A stretch of DNA of 64,000 nt. It comes from 66-474 sp963771735 (GTDB lineage Bacteria > Pseudomonadota > Gammaproteobacteria > Xanthomonadales > Rhodanobacteraceae). The notes beneath the pieces were generated by a model that saw only the letters and a list, made by a program, of their open reading frames with translations, searched no databases and was not told the DNA's origin. A program made the position numbers and the translations under genes. This document shows, in pieces, positions 37,528 to 48,608 of the stretch (positions are counted from its first letter, which is position 1; every line of letters starts with the position of its first letter). The stretch spans positions 558,001 to 622,000 of the forward strand of contig CAVYUN010000001.1 of NCBI GenBank assembly GCA_963771735.1. Reading direction: 5' to 3'.

Positions 37528-40500
37528 GCGCGCCAAGAAGACGCAAATGGCTGTTTGGAATCCTGGGTGCGATCGGCGCACTGATCGTCGTGCTGGCGGT
37601 CCTGCTGTTCTGGCTGTTGTACACACCCTCCGGACTGCGGTTCGCGCTGGATCGCGGCGTCGCGATGATGCATGGACAACTCGCGTACGCGAGCGCGAGC
37701 GGTACGCTTGCGGGTGAAACGAGCATCGACGGTCTGCATTACCGCGATGGCAGCGGCGACACGTTGAACATCCAACACGCCACGTTCGACCTGCGGGCAT
37801 GGGCACTGCTGGGCCATCGCCTGTACATCGCACGCGCGCGCATCGACGGCATCGCGCTGAACCTCGGGCCATCCAAACCTTCGAACGAGTCCGGCAACTT
37901 CTCGATGAAACCGCCGTTGACGTTCGTGCTGGATGACACGCAACTCACGCACATCGCCATCAGCCAGAATGGCAAGTCCGTTTTCTCCGCCAACAGCCTC
38001 GCGATGGCCGGAACCTGGAGCAGCCGGCGTCTGCTGATCCGCCAGCTCGCGTTGCGCGCGTCCGCCGGCAGCGCGGACCTCAGCGGCACGCTGGCACTCG
38101 CGCGCGGCTATCCGGGGCACGGCACCGCGAAGTTCGACTGGACCCAGGACGGCACGCGTTACGCCGGCGCCATCACCTCGCAATCCGACGGCAAAACCGC
38201 AAACCTGCATGCAACGCTGTCGGCACCGACCCGCCTAGACGCCTCCGTATCGTTGCGACTCGACAACTCGAACGCATGGACGCTGGCGTTGCACGTGCCG
38301 TCCTTCGACGCACGCGCGCTGCCCGCCCTGCCGTCGTCGCTCAAGACGCTTGCGATGAACTTGCGTGGCGCCGGCAATGCGCACGGCGGCAAGCTCACCG
38401 GCGACGTGATCGTCAACGGCACCACGCTGCAACTCGATCCTGCGCAGTTCCGCTACGACAGCGGGACCCTGACACTCGATCCGCTGCAGCTGCGCTCGCC
38501 GCAAATCGCGGGCAGTGTCGTCGCGACCGGCGCCGTGCACCTCGACGCGGCGCCGATGACCTTCGCGCTGGATGCCAAGTGGAACGACGTGGTGTTGCCA
38601 CCCGACCTTGCCGGCCAGAAACTGGCCACACACGGGGACGTGAAACTCGCCGGAGACACCACGCGGTTCACGCTCAAGGGGGCGCTCGCGCTCGGACCAC
38701 CCGATCGCCTGTCGAATCTCGACATCGATCTGGCCGGCACCCCGCAGACGATCAATCTGCATGCCCTGAAGCTCGTGCAGAAGAACGGCGGCCTCGATGT
38801 GCAGGGCAGCATCGGCCTGCAGCCGCGCACATCCTGGAAACTCGATGCCGTCGCCAAACGTTTCGATCCCGGCGCGATCCTGGCCGGCTGGAACGGCGCG
38901 ATGGATTTCACGCTGGCAACGCAGGGCACACTGACGGCGGACGGCCCGCAAGCCACGCTCAAACTCGATCGGGCCGGCGGCACGCTGCGCGGACGCAACA
39001 TCACCGGAAGCGCCGCCGACATCACCGTCACGCCAAACGACCTGTTGGCGGGTTCGCTGCTACTGGTCGCCGGCCACAGCCGCATCCGCGCCGTCGGCAA
39101 GCATGGCACGCAGACCGACGCGACCGTCACCCTCGCAGTGGCGTCACTGGGCGACTGGCTGCCAGACGCTTCGGGCAACCTGCAGGGAAATTTCACCATC
39201 AAGGGCATCTGGCCGAAGCTCGCGATCGCGGGACATCTGCGGGGCACTGGCCTGCATGACGGAACTCGCAACATCCAGACATTGCAGCTGAAAGCCGCGA
39301 TTCCGAATACCGCGCAACCGGGTGGCGACTTCGACCTTGCCATGCATGGCGTGCACGCATCGGGCCTGGACTTCGACGATGTGCATGTACAGGGCCACGG
39401 CAACGCCGCGTCGCACCACGTGCAATTGAATGCACATGGCAAGCAGGTGAGCGCGGCACTGACGCTGGCGGGCAGTTGGGACGAGAAAACGCGCCGCTGG
39501 AGCGGCACGCTCAGTGGCATCCGACTGTCCCCGCAAGGCATGCCGAACTGGCACCAATTGGAATCCAGCAAGATCACCTGGCAACAGGGCGCGCTGACCC
39601 TTTCGCAACTCTGCCTCAGCGCAGGCGAGCCACGGCTCTGCATATCGGCCGATCGCAATGCACAAGGCGCAACGCTGGCGAAATATTCGCTGCAACGCCT
39701 ACCGCTGCAACTGTTGGCCACTCTCCTGCCGGGCGCGGACCCGATGCGGGCCAGCGGCGAGATCTCGGGCGAGGGCCAACTCACCGTCACCGCCGACGGA
39801 GGGCTCAACGGCAACGCCAGTCTGACCGCGAGTGCCGGCAGCATCGTCTACACGTCGAGCCCTGGTCATCCATTGCTCGCCTGGTCGAGCCTGGGCGTTC
39901 GTCTGAACGCGACCGGAGCAACCCAGCATCTTCGCCTTCAGGGAGCATTGAGCGACGGCGGACACATCAACGGCGACATCACGGCCAGCGGTAACGATCA
40001 TGCCCTGCAGGGCACGATCGACGCGGATTTGCGCAGCCTCGCCTTCCTCGAAGCGCTTTCCTCCGAGATCGCGAACGTGCACGGCTCGCTGGCCGGCAGC
40101 CTGCGACTTTCCGGCACGCTGGCCGCACCGCAATTCCAGGGACACATCCAGACCCGGGGGTTCTCCGCCGAGCTGCCGCGTGCGGGTTTGAAATTGCAAG
40201 ACGGACGCTTTGCGATCAACGGCGATGCGCAGGGCCGCCTCGCGATCACCGGGCAGATCGCGTCCGGCCAGGGCGTGCTGCACATCGACGGCAGCACCGG
40301 CCTCTCCGCCGACGCGCCGCTCAGCCTGGACATCAAGGGCGACAACGTGCTGGTGGCCGACATTCCCGCGGCGCACGTGGTGGCATCGCCGGACCTGCAC
40401 GTCAAACGCGCCAACGGCGTGTTCGCGCTGACGGGCAGCGTCACCATCCCGAACGCGAAGGTCGAGGCCGAGAAGCTGCCCGGCCAGGGGCCGGCCCAGG

Positions 40501-41264
40501 CTTCACCCGACGTGGTGATCGTCGATCAGCCGCAGACCGCGCAGGTCGCACCGTTGGCGATGGATGCTGACATTACGGTGAAACTGGGCGATGCCGTGAA
40601 AGTGCAAGGCTACGGCCTCGATGGCAGCGTGCACGGCCAGCTTGCGGTACGGGCACGACCCGGTCAATCGGCGACCGGACGCGGCGAAATTCGCGTCGAC
40701 GGCAAATACCAGGCGTATGGGCAAGACCTCACCATCGAGCAGGGCCGGCTGCTGTTCGCCGGCACGCGGCTGGACAACCCGGGACTGGACATCCGCGCGG
40801 TACGCAAGATCCGCAGCCAGGACATCACGGTCGGCCTGTCCGTGCGCGGCACCGCGCAACGGCCGATCCTGACCGTTTTCTCCGATCCCGCGATGGAACA
40901 GGCCGAAGCGCTTTCCTACCTCGTCACCGGCCGTCCGCTGAATGCGTTGAAGAGCGGCGAAGGCGACACGCTCAATACCGCCGCGCAGGCGCTTGGCGGA
41001 CTGGCAGGCGACAGGCTGGCCAAATCGATTGGTTCGCGCCTGGGTCTGGAAGCCGGCGTATCCAGCAGCGAGGCGCTGGGCGGTTCCGCGTTCACCGCGG
41101 GCAAATACCTCTCGCCGCGACTGTTCCTGAGCTACGGCGTCGGCCTGTTCACGCCCGGCCAGGTCATCACGTTGCGCTACACGCTCAATCGCTTTCTGCA
41201 ATTCGAGGCCGAGAACGCGACCACCGGCAACCGCGCCAGCCTCAACTACAAGATCGAGAAGTAG
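37524..41264 (+). CDS. tamB: Translocation and assembly module protein TamB
   Basis: A 1246-residue envelope-spanning protein. It has one N-terminal membrane helix (residues about 10-32), a very long beta-taco region of repetitive alternating segments, and the conserved C-terminal DUF490 domain ending in FLQFEAENATTGNRASLNYKIE. TamB works with TamA in outer-membrane protein insertion and phospholipid transport between membranes. The GTG start at 37524 overlaps the tamA stop, so the two are translationally coupled. The length is normal for the family. Confidence 0.93.
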   Translation: MSAPRRRKWLFGILGAIGALIVVLAVLLFWLLYTPSGLRFALDRGVAMMHGQLAYASASGTLAGETSIDGLHYRDGSGDTLNIQHATFDLRAWALLGHRLYIARARIDGIALNLGPSKPSNESGNFSMKPPLTFVLDDTQLTHIAISQNGKSVFSANSLAMAGTWSSRRLLIRQLALRASAGSADLSGTLALARGYPGHGTAKFDWTQDGTRYAGAITSQSDGKTANLHATLSAPTRLDASVSLRLDNSNAWTLALHVPSFDARALPALPSSLKTLAMNLRGAGNAHGGKLTGDVIVNGTTLQLDPAQFRYDSGTLTLDPLQLRSPQIAGSVVATGAVHLDAAPMTFALDAKWNDVVLPPDLAGQKLATHGDVKLAGDTTRFTLKGALALGPPDRLSNLDIDLAGTPQTINLHALKLVQKNGGLDVQGSIGLQPRTSWKLDAVAKRFDPGAILAGWNGAMDFTLATQGTLTADGPQATLKLDRAGGTLRGRNITGSAADITVTPNDLLAGSLLLVAGHSRIRAVGKHGTQTDATVTLAVASLGDWLPDASGNLQGNFTIKGIWPKLAIAGHLRGTGLHDGTRNIQTLQLKAAIPNTAQPGGDFDLAMHGVHASGLDFDDVHVQGHGNAASHHVQLNAHGKQVSAALTLAGSWDEKTRRWSGTLSGIRLSPQGMPNWHQLESSKITWQQGALTLSQLCLSAGEPRLCISADRNAQGATLAKYSLQRLPLQLLATLLPGADPMRASGEISGEGQLTVTADGGLNGNASLTASAGSIVYTSSPGHPLLAWSSLGVRLNATGATQHLRLQGALSDGGHINGDITASGNDHALQGTIDADLRSLAFLEALSSEIANVHGSLAGSLRLSGTLAAPQFQGHIQTRGFSAELPRAGLKLQDGRFAINGDAQGRLAITGQIASGQGVLHIDGSTGLSADAPLSLDIKGDNVLVADIPAAHVVASPDLHVKRANGVFALTGSVTIPNAKVEAEKLPGQGPAQASPDVVIVDQPQTAQVAPLAMDADITVKLGDAVKVQGYGLDGSVHGQLAVRARPGQSATGRGEIRVDGKYQAYGQDLTIEQGRLLFAGTRLDNPGLDIRAVRKIRSQDITVGLSVRGTAQRPILTVFSDPAMEQAEALSYLVTGRPLNALKSGEGDTLNTAAQALGGLAGDRLAKSIGSRLGLEAGVSSSEALGGSAFTAGKYLSPRLFLSYGVGLFTPGQVITLRYTLNRFLQFEAENATTGNRASLNYKIEK

Positions 41265-41353
41265 CGACGCAGGCTATCGAAACGGCGCGGATATCCGGTT
41301 TGGCCACGCTGCTAGAGTGCATCGCTTTGCCCGCACTCGCAGCCTTGACCCGA

Positions 41354-42214
41354 ATGGATTTTCCCAACGAAACTGCCGCGCCCGATTCGACGGGTCCGAC
41401 AGATACGACCAGCACGTCGATCGTTCCCGCAACATCCAAACGCCCCGGAATATGGAGCGGACTCGGCATCGTGGTGTTGTATTTCCTGCTGCAATTCGGG
41501 CTGAGCATGTTGATCGGCGTCATCATCGGCTTGGTGCTGACGCTGAAGGCGGGAATCGAAGCCGGCATGCATCATCGGCGCCTGGATGCCAAGACCATCA
41601 TGCTGGCAATGCGGACGGACCCCGACATCCGGAGCGTGCTCACCGTGCTCACGATAGCCGCGGCTGCCGTGGTCATGGCCCTGATCGTTCGCCAATTCTG
41701 GCGCGCGCAATGGGCGCGCAGCGAACTGCCGGGTTTCGGATTCGTGCAACCCGCGCACAAGTCCGCCTATGTCGGTGCCGTGCTGTTGGGCTTCGGCATG
41801 TTGCTACTGGGCGGCGCAATCACGCACCTGCTCGCGGGCCAGCATCCGGTCCACCAGGATGTCACCGTGATGGCCGGCCGGGTTTCCCTGGGCATGCGCC
41901 TGCTGCTCGCGCTGCTGGTGGTGTGCGTGGCGCCATTCGTGGAAGAACTGGTGTTCCGCGGCGTGCTGCTGTCGGGCCTCGCCAGCCGCATGCCCGTGGC
42001 TTGGGCGATCGTGGCCAGCGCCATCGTGTTCGGCTGCGTGCACCTGCCCGATTTCAAGTTCGCGTGGTACCCGGTGCCTGCGCTGGTACTGCTCGGTCTG
42101 GCGCTGGGGTGGATGCGCGTGCGCAGTGGATCGCTGTGGCCGTCGATCACGCTGCACGCGACCAACAATTTCTTCGCAATGCTGGCGTGGTTCGTCGCCA
42201 GCAAGCCGCACTGA
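41354..42214 (+). CDS. CPBP family intramembrane metalloprotease
   Basis: A 286-residue membrane protein with about eight hydrophobic helices and the CPBP/Abi motifs: APFVEELVFRGVLLSGL (EExxFR) and FGCVHLPDF (FxxxH), then a final HATNNFF with the third His/Asn motif. The family includes prenyl-protein CAAX endopeptidases. Bacterial members are often unassigned. It starts at the ATG at 41354. It converges on gamma-glutamyltransferase with 18 bases between the stops. Confidence 0.88.
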   Translation: MDFPNETAAPDSTGPTDTTSTSIVPATSKRPGIWSGLGIVVLYFLLQFGLSMLIGVIIGLVLTLKAGIEAGMHHRRLDAKTIMLAMRTDPDIRSVLTVLTIAAAAVVMALIVRQFWRAQWARSELPGFGFVQPAHKSAYVGAVLLGFGMLLLGGAITHLLAGQHPVHQDVTVMAGRVSLGMRLLLALLVVCVAPFVEELVFRGVLLSGLASRMPVAWAIVASAIVFGCVHLPDFKFAWYPVPALVLLGLALGWMRVRSGSLWPSITLHATNNFFAMLAWFVASKPH

Positions 42215-42232
42215 CCTCGGGAACCCGAACCC

Positions 42233-44014
42233 TCAATACCCCGCCGCGGAACCGGCCGGATAACGCGGATCGTTGACGCTTTCCAGCATCCCGGTCTTGG
42301 GGTCCACCACGATCGCCGCGATGTCGCCCATCGAACGCACCGGGCGCAACTTGTAACCCATCGTTGCGAGTGCCGCCTGCACGGCAGGCGTGAACGCACC
42401 GGGTTCGGCGAAGATTTCATCCGGATACCACTGCATGTGGATGCGTGGTGCGTCGATCGACTGCTTGACGTTCATGCCGTACTCGACCACGTTGAGGATG
42501 CTCTCCATCGTGGTCGAGATGATGGTCGAACCTCCCGGGCTGCCGGTGACCATGAACAACTTGCCATCGTGCAGGACGATGGTCGGACTCATCGAACTCA
42601 AGGGGCGCTTGCCGGGTTCGATCTGGTTGGCCTTGCCCTGGATCAGGCCGAACTGGTTGGGCACGCCCGGCTTCGAGGTGAAATCGTCCATCTCGTTGTT
42701 GAGGAAAAAGCCGGTGTCTCCCGCGATCTGCTTGATGCCGAAGTAGCTGTTGATCGTGAAGGTCACGCCCACGGCGTTGCCCCTGGCGTCCACCACCGAA
42801 TAGTGCGTGGTGTTGGTGGCCTGGTACGGCCCGAGGCTGCCCTTCACCTGCGAGGATGGCGTGGCCTTGTCGGGCTGGATGCCGGCACGCAGTTCGGCGG
42901 CGTGCTCGGCCGAGAGCAGCTTGCCGATCGGGTTGTGCACGAAGGCCGGATCGCCGAGGTAGGTGTTGCGATCGGCGAAGGCGCGGCGCTCGGCCTCGAC
43001 GAAGTAATGCGTGCTGCGCGCGGAGTGGAAGCCCCATTTTGCGAACGGATACGGCGCGATGATTTGCAGCGTCTCGCAAATCGTGGTGCCACCGGAACTC
43101 GGCGGCGGTGCGGAAACGATCGTGTAACCGTGATAGCCACACTCGATCGGCTTGGTCCATTGCACGGTGTAGTCGCGGAAATCCTTCAGCGTCAGCAGAC
43201 CGTGGTTCGCTTTGCTGCCCTTCACCACCGCCGCGGCAATCGGGCCGTCGTAGAACGCGCGGGTGCCGCCCCGCTCGATCAGTTCCAGCGTGTGCGCCAG
43301 CTGCGGTTGCTTGAGCACCTGTCCGGCTTTCCAGGACAGGCCGTGGTCGAGGAAGATCGCGGCGACGTTTGGGTGTTGCCTGAAATAGTCGGTGGAGGTG
43401 TCGAGGATGCGCACGTCGCCCGGCTGCAGCACGAAACCGTCCTTCGCCAATTTGATCGCCGGCGCCATGACCTGCGCGAGACTCATCGTGCCGTACTTCT
43501 TCAGCGCCTCGTCGAAACCCATCACCGTACCCGGCACGCCGACGCCGAGCCAGGTGCGCGTGCTGCGACCCTTGACCACATTGCCGGTGGCGCTCTGCAT
43601 CATCCCGGGGGAAGCTTTCAACGGCGCCTTCTCGCGGAAATCCAGGAACAGGTTCTTGCCGTCGGCCAAGTGCAACGTCATGAATCCGCCGCCGCCGATG
43701 TTGCCGCAGCACGGATGCACTACCGCGAGTGCATAGCCGACCGCGACCGCCGCGTCCACCGCATTGCCGCCCCGTTTGAGGATGTCCACGCCGACCTGGG
43801 TGGCAAGGTGCTGCGCGGTGACGACCATGCCGTGCCGGGCGGTGACCAGCGGTTCGTCGGGCCGTGCAAGCTGCGCGCTGGTCGCCACCTTCGCCTGCAG
43901 CGGACCGTCCTGCGCGGCGTGGGCGTCCTGCGCACGGACCCGTGCAGCTGGCGCGCAAACGCCGAGGGCGAATGCGATCGAGAAAAAGACAGTGGTGACC
44001 AGTTGCTTGCGCAT
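42233..44014 (-). CDS. ggt: Periplasmic gamma-glutamyltransferase
   Basis: A 593-residue N-terminal nucleophile hydrolase that cleaves gamma-glutamyl bonds of glutathione and related peptides. The signal peptide ends near VRA-Q at 28. The self-cleavage site and nucleophile Thr402 are in NTTHYSVVD, followed by the substrate-binding SMSPTIV and GSPGGSTI motifs. The large and small subunits arise by autoprocessing. The ATG at 44014 starts the signal peptide. An upstream ATG at 44095 would add an unlikely basic extension. Confidence 0.93.
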   Translation of the reverse strand: MRKQLVTTVFFSIAFALGVCAPAARVRAQDAHAAQDGPLQAKVATSAQLARPDEPLVTARHGMVVTAQHLATQVGVDILKRGGNAVDAAVAVGYALAVVHPCCGNIGGGGFMTLHLADGKNLFLDFREKAPLKASPGMMQSATGNVVKGRSTRTWLGVGVPGTVMGFDEALKKYGTMSLAQVMAPAIKLAKDGFVLQPGDVRILDTSTDYFRQHPNVAAIFLDHGLSWKAGQVLKQPQLAHTLELIERGGTRAFYDGPIAAAVVKGSKANHGLLTLKDFRDYTVQWTKPIECGYHGYTIVSAPPPSSGGTTICETLQIIAPYPFAKWGFHSARSTHYFVEAERRAFADRNTYLGDPAFVHNPIGKLLSAEHAAELRAGIQPDKATPSSQVKGSLGPYQATNTTHYSVVDARGNAVGVTFTINSYFGIKQIAGDTGFFLNNEMDDFTSKPGVPNQFGLIQGKANQIEPGKRPLSSMSPTIVLHDGKLFMVTGSPGGSTIISTTMESILNVVEYGMNVKQSIDAPRIHMQWYPDEIFAEPGAFTPAVQAALATMGYKLRPVRSMGDIAAIVVDPKTGMLESVNDPRYPAGSAAGY

Positions 44015-44134
44015 CACGAACCTCGGGGTGGTCGAAAGATGCGATCTTGCCGACCGCGATTTTGATTCAAGACCGTCGCGCGGGCGGCCTTTCAAGTACG
44101 GGTCGACCGCACCGGGAAATGCCTGCCGCCAGTA

Positions 44135-45294
44135 TCAAGCCTGCGTGCCCAGCGCTTCGATCACCGGTGCCACCTGCGCATCGCGATCCAGCGCACGCCC
44201 AACCTGCTCCAGGCGCGCGGCCAGCGTCGCCGCATCCGGCGCGCATACGGTCGCATGGCCGACCTTGCGGCCCGGTCGCGGCGACTTGCCGTAGTCGTGC
44301 CAGTGGGTGCCGGGGATCGCGATCATCGCGTCGCGGTCCGGCAGCGAACCGATCCAGTTGAGCATGCAGGACGGGCAACGCGCCGACGTGTCGCCAAGCG
44401 GCATGCCGAGCACGGCGCGCACGTGGTTTTCGAACTGCGAGGTGACCGCGCCGTCGATCGTCCAGTGCCCGGAGTTGTGCACGCGCGGCGCCATCTCGCT
44501 GCCACGGAGCGCCAGACCATGGACGGCATCTCCCACCACGAACAGTTCCAGCGCGAACACGCCGACATAATCGAGCTTCTCGGCAATCGCGCGCGCATGC
44601 GCGAACGCGGCCTCGCTGATCACCTCGGCTCGCGGCGCGGGCGCGAGGCTCACCGACAGAATCCCGTCGACGTGCCAGTTGCGCGTCACCGGCCAGGCGC
44701 GGAACTCGCCACCGGCCGAGCGCACCGCGACCACCGACGCTTCGAAATCGAACGCCACGAAACCTTCCAGGATCAGTCCGCGCGTCGCCGCCTGCGGACC
44801 GAGCGCCTGCCACGCGGCATCGGCATCGGTCGGCGTTCCTATACGGAACTGGCCCTTGCCGTCGTAACCCTCGCGTCGGGTCTTCAGGATCGCCGGTGCG
44901 CCGATGCGATCGAGCGCGGCGTCAAGATCCGCGCGGGTTGCCACGTCCGCGAATTCGGTGGTCGGCAACCCGCATTCACGGAACAGGGTCTTTTCCAGGA
45001 TCCGATCCTGCGCGGTCGCGAGCGAGATGGCATTCGGCGCCACGCGCGCGTGCGCGGTCAGCCACTCCGCCGTTTCCGCCGGCACGTTCTCGAAATCGAA
45101 AGTCGCGGCGTCGATTTCGCGCGAGAACGGCTCCAGCGCATCGAACGCATCCCAGCCGGCCGTCAGCAGCGGCGCGATCTGGCCCGCGCAAGCGTCGGCC
45201 ACCGGATCGACGACGCGGAACCGCACGCCCAGCGGCGTGCCGGCCAGCACCAGCATCCGCGCGAGCTGGCCGCCACCCAGGATTCCCAGCGTAC

Positions 45295-45298
<4 letters not shown>
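44135..45298 (-). CDS. purK: 5-(carboxyamino)imidazole ribonucleotide synthase
   Basis: A 387-residue ATP-grasp enzyme of purine biosynthesis that carboxylates AIR to N5-CAIR using bicarbonate and ATP. The N-terminal MSTLGILGGGQLARML nucleotide-fold motif, TRREGYDGKGQF loop and RVHNSGHWTIDG segment are diagnostic. The ATG at 45298 overlaps the purE stop by four bases, so the two are coupled in the standard purE-purK order. Confidence 0.96.
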
Positions 45299-45873
<575 letters not shown>

Positions 45874-45908
45874 GGTTTCACCGTCACAAAACGGCTATTG
45901 TACGCGGC

Positions 45909-46175
45909 ATGGACAAACGATTGCTGGACATCCTCTGCGACCCGGTCACCAAGACGCCGGTGCGGCCGTTGCGCCGCGAGGAACTGGACGCGCTGAATCG
46001 CGCCATCGCCGGCGGCAGCGTCGATACCGTGGCGGGGCAAAAAGTCGCCTCGCCGCTGACCGCCGGGCTCATCACCACCGACCGCAAGGTGGTCTACCGG
46101 GTCGAGGACGACATCCCGGTCATGCTGGCCGAGGAGGGCATCGGTACCCTGCAACTGGCTGATTTCCCGGCCTGA
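45909..46175 (+). CDS. Trm112 family protein
   Basis: An 88-residue small protein of the Trm112/YcaR family, with LLDILCDPVTKTPV at the start, LITTDRKVVYRVEDDIPVML at the end and a single cysteine where zinc-binding members have more. Eukaryotic Trm112 activates methyltransferases. The bacterial role is unclear. It starts at the ATG at 45909, 35 bases from the divergent purE start. Confidence 0.88.
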   Translation: MDKRLLDILCDPVTKTPVRPLRREELDALNRAIAGGSVDTVAGQKVASPLTAGLITTDRKVVYRVEDDIPVMLAEEGIGTLQLADFPA

Positions 46176-46264
46176 TGCGGGTGTGAACCATTTCACGGCA
46201 ATTCAAGCCGGGCAAGGCATACTGCAACATCCCCGGTTCTGCTTCAGCAATCGGTTCCAAGCCC

Positions 46265-48608
46265 ATGACGCCGCTGCCTTCCGACCCGCAGACCGACCCC
46301 GACAAGAAGGTCGTTGAGATCGGCGCGCGCGCGTCCGAAAACGGGCACGAACATGTCGGCGGCCTGCTGGTCACCGTACGCGAGATGACCCTGAAGGAAA
46401 CCGGCAACCTGGTCGCCGAGTTGCTCGACAACGTCGACGACACCTTGTTCGACCTCGCCGAAAAAGCCGAAAGCAACGCCAGCCAGACCGAATACTTCGA
46501 CGGCATGCGCGAGACCCGCAAGAAACGCCCACGCATCGAACGCCTGTTCACCGATCGCGTGGTACGTGGCTTCGCCGACTTCGCGGCCGGCCGGGCAGTA
46601 CGCAGCAACGAGGTGCAGCGGGTGTTTTCCGCCAGCGGCGAACTGAGCCTGGTCGACGACCGCGAGCTGGAAGAGTCGCTGGCGGTATCCAGCATGGTCG
46701 CCAAGGCCGACGGACGGCTTTCCGGGGCGCTGATGGCGCTCAACCAGCGCATGTCGGTGCTGAGCGGCGGACGCACCACCACCAACACCAACAATCCGCT
46801 CGGTCCGAATGCCCTGACCGAAGCCTTCCGCGAGGCGCTGGGCGAACTCACCGACGTCAACATCCGCATCCAGCTGATCATCCTCAAGATGTTCGAGCGC
46901 TACGTGCTCAAGGCGCTCGACAACCTTTACCACGACGTCAACGTCAAGCTGGTGCAAGCCGGCGTGCTGCCGCAGTTGCATCACCCCAAGGTCGTCAAAC
47001 GGCCCGGCGCCGCCGTCGGCACGACACGCACGCGCAACGCAGCCCCCGAGCGCGGCGAACAAGCCGCCACCGGCGCATCCGCAGACGGCTACGACGAAGA
47101 CGACTCGGCGGACGAACTGCATTACGAACTGATGCACCAGCTGACCACACTGCTGGCCGCGCGCGGCCACTCCTCGGCCCCGACCGGCCGCCGTTACGCA
47201 ACGGGCGGCATTCCGACACTGACGCCAGCAGAGTTGCTCGGGGCCTTGACCCTGCTGCAGGGCGATTCCAAGCCGTTGCCCGCGGCACCCGCAGCGGTCG
47301 ACCCGACCTCCGCGATCGACATGGTGCAACGCCTCAAGGATGAATTGATGGCCCAGATCAAGGGCCTGTCCGGCGCCGCGCATGCCAACGTTTCCGGCAG
47401 CGACGAGGACACCATCGACCTGGTCGGGATGCTGTTTGAATACATCCTGCAGGACCATACCATCCCGGCGCCGATGCAGGTGCTGCTGTCGCGCCTGCAG
47501 ATTCCCTACCTCAAGGTCGCGATCCTCGACCGCCGCATGTTCGCGCACGCCACCCATCCGGCCCGCAAGCTGCTCGACCAGCTCGCCGATGCCGCCAAGG
47601 GCTGGTCGGAAGAGTCCGACCGCGACCATCGCCTGTTCGACAAGGTCAAGAGCACGGTCGAGGCGCTGCTGCAGGATTTCGACGACGACATCGGCGTGTT
47701 CGAGCGCAAACTGGCCGAATTCACCCAATTCGTCGAACAGAACCGCAAGCGCGCCGAACTGGCAGAAAGCCGCGCCACCGAAGCGGCACGCGGTCGCGAA
47801 CGCCTGCAGGATGCCCGCCGTCGCGCCGCGCAGGAAATCCTCTCGCGCATCAACGAACGCAATCTTCCCACCCTGCTGCGCGGCGTGCTGACGCGGCCCT
47901 GGGCCAATTACCTGGTGCTGATCGTGCTGCGCCAGGGTCCGGAATCTCGCGGAATTCCGTTCCGCCGTGCACTTCGTCGACGACTTCGTCGCCACCGCCG
48001 ACGTGCCGCGCGGCGAAGCCGCGCACCAGCAATACAAGAGCGCGTTGACGTCGATCGAGAAGCACCTGCGCGAAGGCCTGGCCACCGTCGCATTCCAGGA
48101 ACCCGACATCGAACGACTGCTGGACGAATTGCGCAAGTTCTGGCGCCAGCAACTGGGCGAACCCGCACCGGCGATCCCGGCCGCGGAACCGGCCGTCGAT
48201 CCGGAGGTCGTGCTCGGCGTGACCCAGGATGCCCAGCCCGCCATTACCGAAGCCGCCCCCGAGATCGAAGACGACTTCGACCCCGACGACATGTCGGTCA
48301 ACATCGACGCCGGCTCGCTGCAGGCCGTGCGCGACCTCAAGGTCGGCGACTGGGTCGAGTTCATCGACGAAGCCGGCACCCGCGAGCGCGCCAAGCTGTC
48401 GTGGATCAGCCCGATCAGCGGGAAATACCTGTTCGTCAACCGGCGCGGCCTGAAGGTCGCCGACCGCACCGCGGCGCAACTCGCCACCGAACTGCAGGAC
48501 CAGCGCGCCATGATCCTCGAGGAAGTCCCGCTGTTCGACCGCGCGCTCGACGCCATCGTCGACCGCCTGCGCAAGACGCAGCCGGCACAGCCGCAACCCG
48601 GCGCATGA
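46265..48608 (+). pseudogene. DUF1631 family protein, interrupted by a one-base insertion
   Basis: A large cytoplasmic DUF1631 protein (about 780 residues when repaired). The first frame is open from the ATG at 46265 through LLRGVLTRPWANYLVLIVLRQGPESR. Homologous sequence then continues one frame over with EFRSAVHFVDDFVATAD to a stop at 48608. Removing one G at 47951/47952 joins the parts. The C-terminal part includes a PilZ-like segment (VGDWVEFIDEAG, SGKYLFVNRRG), so cyclic-di-GMP binding is possible. The stop overlaps the nadC start. As written, translation would run on out of frame into the nadC region. Confidence 0.85.
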
